DNA of 64,000 nucleotides from the NCBI GenBank assembly GCA_050305135.1, contig JBNLET010000002.1, positions 32,320-96,319 of the forward strand. Direction: 5' to 3'. Source of the stretch: Cognatazoarcus sp050305135 (lineage in GTDB: Bacteria > Pseudomonadota > Gammaproteobacteria > Burkholderiales > Rhodocyclaceae). Positions 61,468 through 64,000 of this stretch are shown piece after piece; the stretch's first letter is position 1; each line of letters begins with the position of its first letter. The notes under the pieces are model-generated. The model was not told where the DNA came from. It did not search any database and saw only the letters and a program-made list of their open reading frames with translations. A program made the position numbers and the translations under genes.

Positions 61468-62901
61468 TCACCTGGGCATGATGAAAGTGGTGTGCTCGCG
61501 CACGCGAATGCCGGCATCGTCCTTCGCTTCGACCACCAGCAGGATCGGATGCGAACCCGGCTCGAACGTGCCGTACGGAACCTGAGCCTGGATCGTCACC
61601 GCCTGCGTCGTCGCCGGCCCGATTTCGATTTCGCGCGGCCCGACCATGCGCAGTCCCTCGGCCCCTTCCAAGGCCAGCGAGAAGCTTCTCGGCTGCTCGG
61701 TCATGTTCATGATCTGCAGGCGATACGCATTTTCGATATATCCGTCGGCCACCTCGCGTGCAAGTGCGGCGCGATCGCGAATGATGTCCACGCGCAGCGG
61801 CGAACGCGTCGCCAGACCCCACACGAACGCCAGCGTGACGATGCCGAGGATGCCGCCATAGACCAACGTCCTTGGCCGCATCACGTGGGCCAGGATCTCC
61901 TTCATGCCCCAGTGCATCTTGACCGCGTTCTCGGTCGAGTAGCGGATCAAGCCCTTCGGGTAGTTCATCTTCTCCATCACCTGGTCGCAGGCGTCGATGC
62001 ACGCCGCGCAGCCGATGCACTCGTACTGCATCCCATCGCGGATGTCGATGCCGGTCGGGCAGACCTGTACGCAGATGCCGCAATCGACGCAGTCGCCCTT
62101 GCCGATCGCCTTCGGCTCCACGCCCCTCCTGCGCGCACCGCGCGGCTCGCCGCGTTCCTCGTCGTAGGTGATGACCAGCGTATCCGGATCGAACATCACG
62201 CCCTGGAAGCGCGCATACGGGCACATGTACTTGCAGACCTGCTCGCGCATCACGCCGGCCATCAGGTAGGTGAATGCCGAATAGAACAGGATCCAGAACA
62301 ATTCCCACGGGCCGAAGCTGAAGCTTGCGGCCTCCTCGACCAGTTCCCGGATCGGCGTGAAATAGCCGACGAAGGTGAAGCCGGTCCATAGCGCGAGCGC
62401 GATCCACGCCGCGTACTTGAGGCCCTTGACACCCGCCTTGCGGGACGACATGCCCTGCTTGTCGAGCTTCATGCGCTTGTTGCGGTCGCCCTCGATCTTC
62501 TGCTCGATCCACATGAAGATCTCGGTGTAGACGGTCTGCGGACAGGCGTAGCCACACCACAGGCGGCCCGCGATGGCCGTGAAGAAGAACAGCGCGTAGG
62601 CAGAAATGATCAGCAGGATCGCCAGGAAAAAGACGTCCTGCGGCCAGAAGACCCAGCCGAAGATGTAGAACTTGCGCTCCACCAGGTGGAACAGGACCGC
62701 CTGCCGGCCGTTCCAAGGAATCCAGCACAGGCCGTAGAACAAGGCCTGGGTGAACCACACCAGCGCCCAGCGCCACTTCGCGAACAAGCCCGAGACCGCG
62801 CGCACGTACACCTTCTCGCGCACCGCATAGAGACTTTCTTCCTGGGACTGGGGTGCGGCCGGTTGGGGACCGGTCACGGGCTTCAGTGCTGGTTCGGACA
62901 T
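61468..62901 (-). CDS. ccoG: Cytochrome c oxidase accessory protein CcoG
   Basis: The 477-residue inner-membrane protein has about five membrane spans and two ferredoxin-type [4Fe-4S] sites in CVDCGICVQVCPTGIDI and CIGCAACIDACDQV, then a C-terminal Ig-like FixG_C domain. CcoG is linked to copper reduction and cbb3 oxidase assembly. It starts at 62901 after a terminator that separates it from ccoP, so it likely has its own promoter in the AT-rich stretch at 62902-62934. Confidence 0.95.
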   Translation of the reverse strand: MSEPALKPVTGPQPAAPQSQEESLYAVREKVYVRAVSGLFAKWRWALVWFTQALFYGLCWIPWNGRQAVLFHLVERKFYIFGWVFWPQDVFFLAILLIISAYALFFFTAIAGRLWCGYACPQTVYTEIFMWIEQKIEGDRNKRMKLDKQGMSSRKAGVKGLKYAAWIALALWTGFTFVGYFTPIRELVEEAASFSFGPWELFWILFYSAFTYLMAGVMREQVCKYMCPYARFQGVMFDPDTLVITYDEERGEPRGARRRGVEPKAIGKGDCVDCGICVQVCPTGIDIRDGMQYECIGCAACIDACDQVMEKMNYPKGLIRYSTENAVKMHWGMKEILAHVMRPRTLVYGGILGIVTLAFVWGLATRSPLRVDIIRDRAALAREVADGYIENAYRLQIMNMTEQPRSFSLALEGAEGLRMVGPREIEIGPATTQAVTIQAQVPYGTFEPGSHPILLVVEAKDDAGIRVREHTTFIMPR

Positions 62902-62934
62902 GATCGTTATATTCGTAACTACTAAATTAGATTC

Positions 62935-62967
62935 GAAAAATTTCCCCGGGGCGCGCCCCGGGGAAAT
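62935..62967 (-). terminator. Terminator after ccoP
   Basis: A perfect 26-nt palindrome (62941-62966) built from TTTCCCCGGGGCG and its complement forms a 12- to 13-bp stem. On the minus strand it runs straight into TTTTT. It lies 25 nt past the ccoP stop and should end the ccoNOQP transcript before ccoG. Confidence 0.85.
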
Positions 62968-62991
62968 CTTCGCCGCGCACCGGACCTCGGC

Positions 62992-63906
62992 TTACTTGTG
63001 CGACAGGCTGTACACGTAGGCGGCCAGCAGGTGGACCTTGGCGTCGCCCAGGAATTCCTGGAACGTCGGCATGCGGTTCTGGCGGCCGTCGGTGATCGTC
63101 TCGATGATCGTCGCCTCGCTCGAGCCGTACAGCCAGATGTCGTCGGTCAGATTCGGCGCACCGATCGCCTGGTTGCCGTGGGCATCCGGTCCATGGCAGG
63201 CAGCGCAGGTCTGGGCAAAGATCTCGCCACCCTTCTGGGCACGCGCGGAATCGTGGGCCAGGCCGGACAGCGAGCGGACATAGTTCGCCAGATCCTTGGC
63301 GCCTTCGGCCCCGACTGCCGGACCGAAGGCCGGCATCATGCCTTGGCGACCACCCAGAATGGTGGCCTTGATCGTCTCCGGCTCGCCGCCGTAGAGCCAG
63401 TCGTTGTCGGTCAGGTTCGGGAAGCCCTTGGCGCCACGGGCGTCGGAGCCGTGGCATTGGGCGCAGTAGGTCAGGAACATCCGCTGCCCCATCGCGTTGG
63501 CCTCGGGGTCGGCCGCGACGGCCTTCAGGTCCTGCGTCTGGTACTTCGCGAAGATCGGGCCATAGTGCTCTTCCGCCGCCTTGATCTCGCGAGCGTACTG
63601 GCTGTTCTCGCCGTGGGCCGAACTCCAGCCGAAGATCCCCTTGTTGTTGCCGAAGCCCGGGAAGACCACCATGTACACGATCGCGAAGATGATCGTGATC
63701 CAGAACAGATACATCCACCAGCGCGGCAACGGGTTGTTGTACTCGCAAAGGGTTTCGTCCCACAGGTGGCCGTGCAACTCGGCCTCGCCGCTGGCGTTCT
63801 TTTCACCCTTCATGTTCGACGCCAGTACGAAGATGCAGAACAAGAGGCTCAGGGAGACCAGGACCATCACCCACATGTTCCAGAAACCGCTAACAAAGTC
63901 AGCCAT
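62992..63906 (-). CDS. ccoP: cbb3-type cytochrome c oxidase subunit III (di-haem)
   Basis: The 304-residue product has two membrane spans (about 11-30 and 62-82) and two haem c sites, C148-AQ-C151-H152 and C234-AA-C237-H238, with candidate axial Met residues in GMMPAF and NRMPTF. It passes electrons to the CcoN/CcoO core of the high-affinity oxidase. The ATG at 63906 gives MADFVSGFWNMWVM; the longer frame to 63957 lies inside ccoQ. The start overlaps the ccoQ stop by 8 nt. Confidence 0.96.
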   Translation of the reverse strand: MADFVSGFWNMWVMVLVSLSLLFCIFVLASNMKGEKNASGEAELHGHLWDETLCEYNNPLPRWWMYLFWITIIFAIVYMVVFPGFGNNKGIFGWSSAHGENSQYAREIKAAEEHYGPIFAKYQTQDLKAVAADPEANAMGQRMFLTYCAQCHGSDARGAKGFPNLTDNDWLYGGEPETIKATILGGRQGMMPAFGPAVGAEGAKDLANYVRSLSGLAHDSARAQKGGEIFAQTCAACHGPDAHGNQAIGAPNLTDDIWLYGSSEATIIETITDGRQNRMPTFQEFLGDAKVHLLAAYVYSLSHK

Positions 63907-64000
63907 TTTTCTTTCCTTCCTTGCTATGCGCGACGCTGCGGTCGTGCATGTCATCATCAGAGAAAGGCAGTTGCGCCGCTTCGTCGAATCCTTTCTTGGC
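63899..64000 (-). CDS. ccoQ: cbb3 oxidase subunit CcoQ (3' part)
   Basis: The frame is open at the right edge and ends with TGA at 63901-63899; 33 residues are visible. They are hydrophilic and charged (KKGFDEAAQLPFSDDD, then a Lys-rich end), matching the cytoplasmic tail of the small subunit CcoQ. Its membrane span and start lie beyond the window. The stop overlaps the ccoP start, as is common in ccoNOQP. Confidence 0.8.
   Translation of the reverse strand, partial: AKKGFDEAAQLPFSDDDMHDRSVAHSKEGKKNG

Overview
The window is a high-GC bacterial chromosome segment with no insertion sequences, prophage, integrase or CRISPR array visible. Gene order and content point to the Betaproteobacteria, most likely a Rhodocyclales-type facultative denitrifier or PHA accumulator. 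The signs are pilB-pilC-pilD, DUF502-aspS, surE-pcm-nlpD-rpoS, a lysC locus followed by tRNA-Ser and tRNA-Arg, nadE beside glnB, FNR beside hemN, a cbb3 oxidase cluster and a class I PHA synthase. The order-level placement is inference.

Layout. 0-6 kb: end of a CcsA/YpjD-like gene, a CNNM/CorC transporter and the type IV pilus genes pilBCD. 5.9-11.6 kb: fmdB-like gene, DUF502 gene and aspS ending in a clear terminator, then a TPR protein with a degenerate receiver domain, a predicted lipoprotein RNase, its barstar-type inhibitor and a Nudix hydrolase; the last three overlap by 4 nt each. 11.6-16.7 kb: rlmD, a gene of unknown function, bamC-dapA and a histone-deacetylase-like gene. 16.8-21.8 kb: MoxR ATPase, DUF58 protein, transglutaminase and lytic transglycosylase. 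21.8-29.3 kb: surE-pcm-nlpD-rpoS and a 1385-residue PAS/GAF/GGDEF/EAL sensor.

29.4-32.5 kb: three tRNA genes, a multiply frameshifted remnant of aspartokinase (lysC), a small XRE-type regulator, a radical SAM protein and queD. 32.5-47.6 kb: an AhpD-like protein, an MltF-like transglycosylase, serS, rarA, lolA, ftsK, a CRP/FNR-type regulator, trxB, an Smr protein with a triplicated N-terminal motif, glnB, nadE, a FemAB-like acyltransferase gene and ppa. 47.7-52 kb: a cobalamin riboswitch leading a tonB-exbB-exbD operon, then a membrane pyrophosphatase. 52.3-64 kb: a microaerobic block with copZ, copA, a SafE-like gene, hemN, fnr, phaC, a universal stress gene, a fixH-like gene, ccoG, ccoP and the 3' end of ccoQ.

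How the genes work together. The last 12 kb reads as one oxygen-limitation module. FNR is encoded next to hemN (anaerobic haem synthesis); a copper ATPase and chaperone are likely to serve the Cu/haem cbb3 oxidase; and a universal stress gene has a near-ideal FNR-activated promoter, with a TTGAC-N4-GTCAA box and a TATAAT -10. The clearest unusual items are the lysC remnant that leaves a tRNA-Ser promoter at its truncated end, the tethered RNase/barstar pair, the riboswitch on a whole TonB energising system, the pseudo-receiver TPR protein and the repeat-expanded Smr protein. I saw no clear defence island or wholly unknown multigene system.
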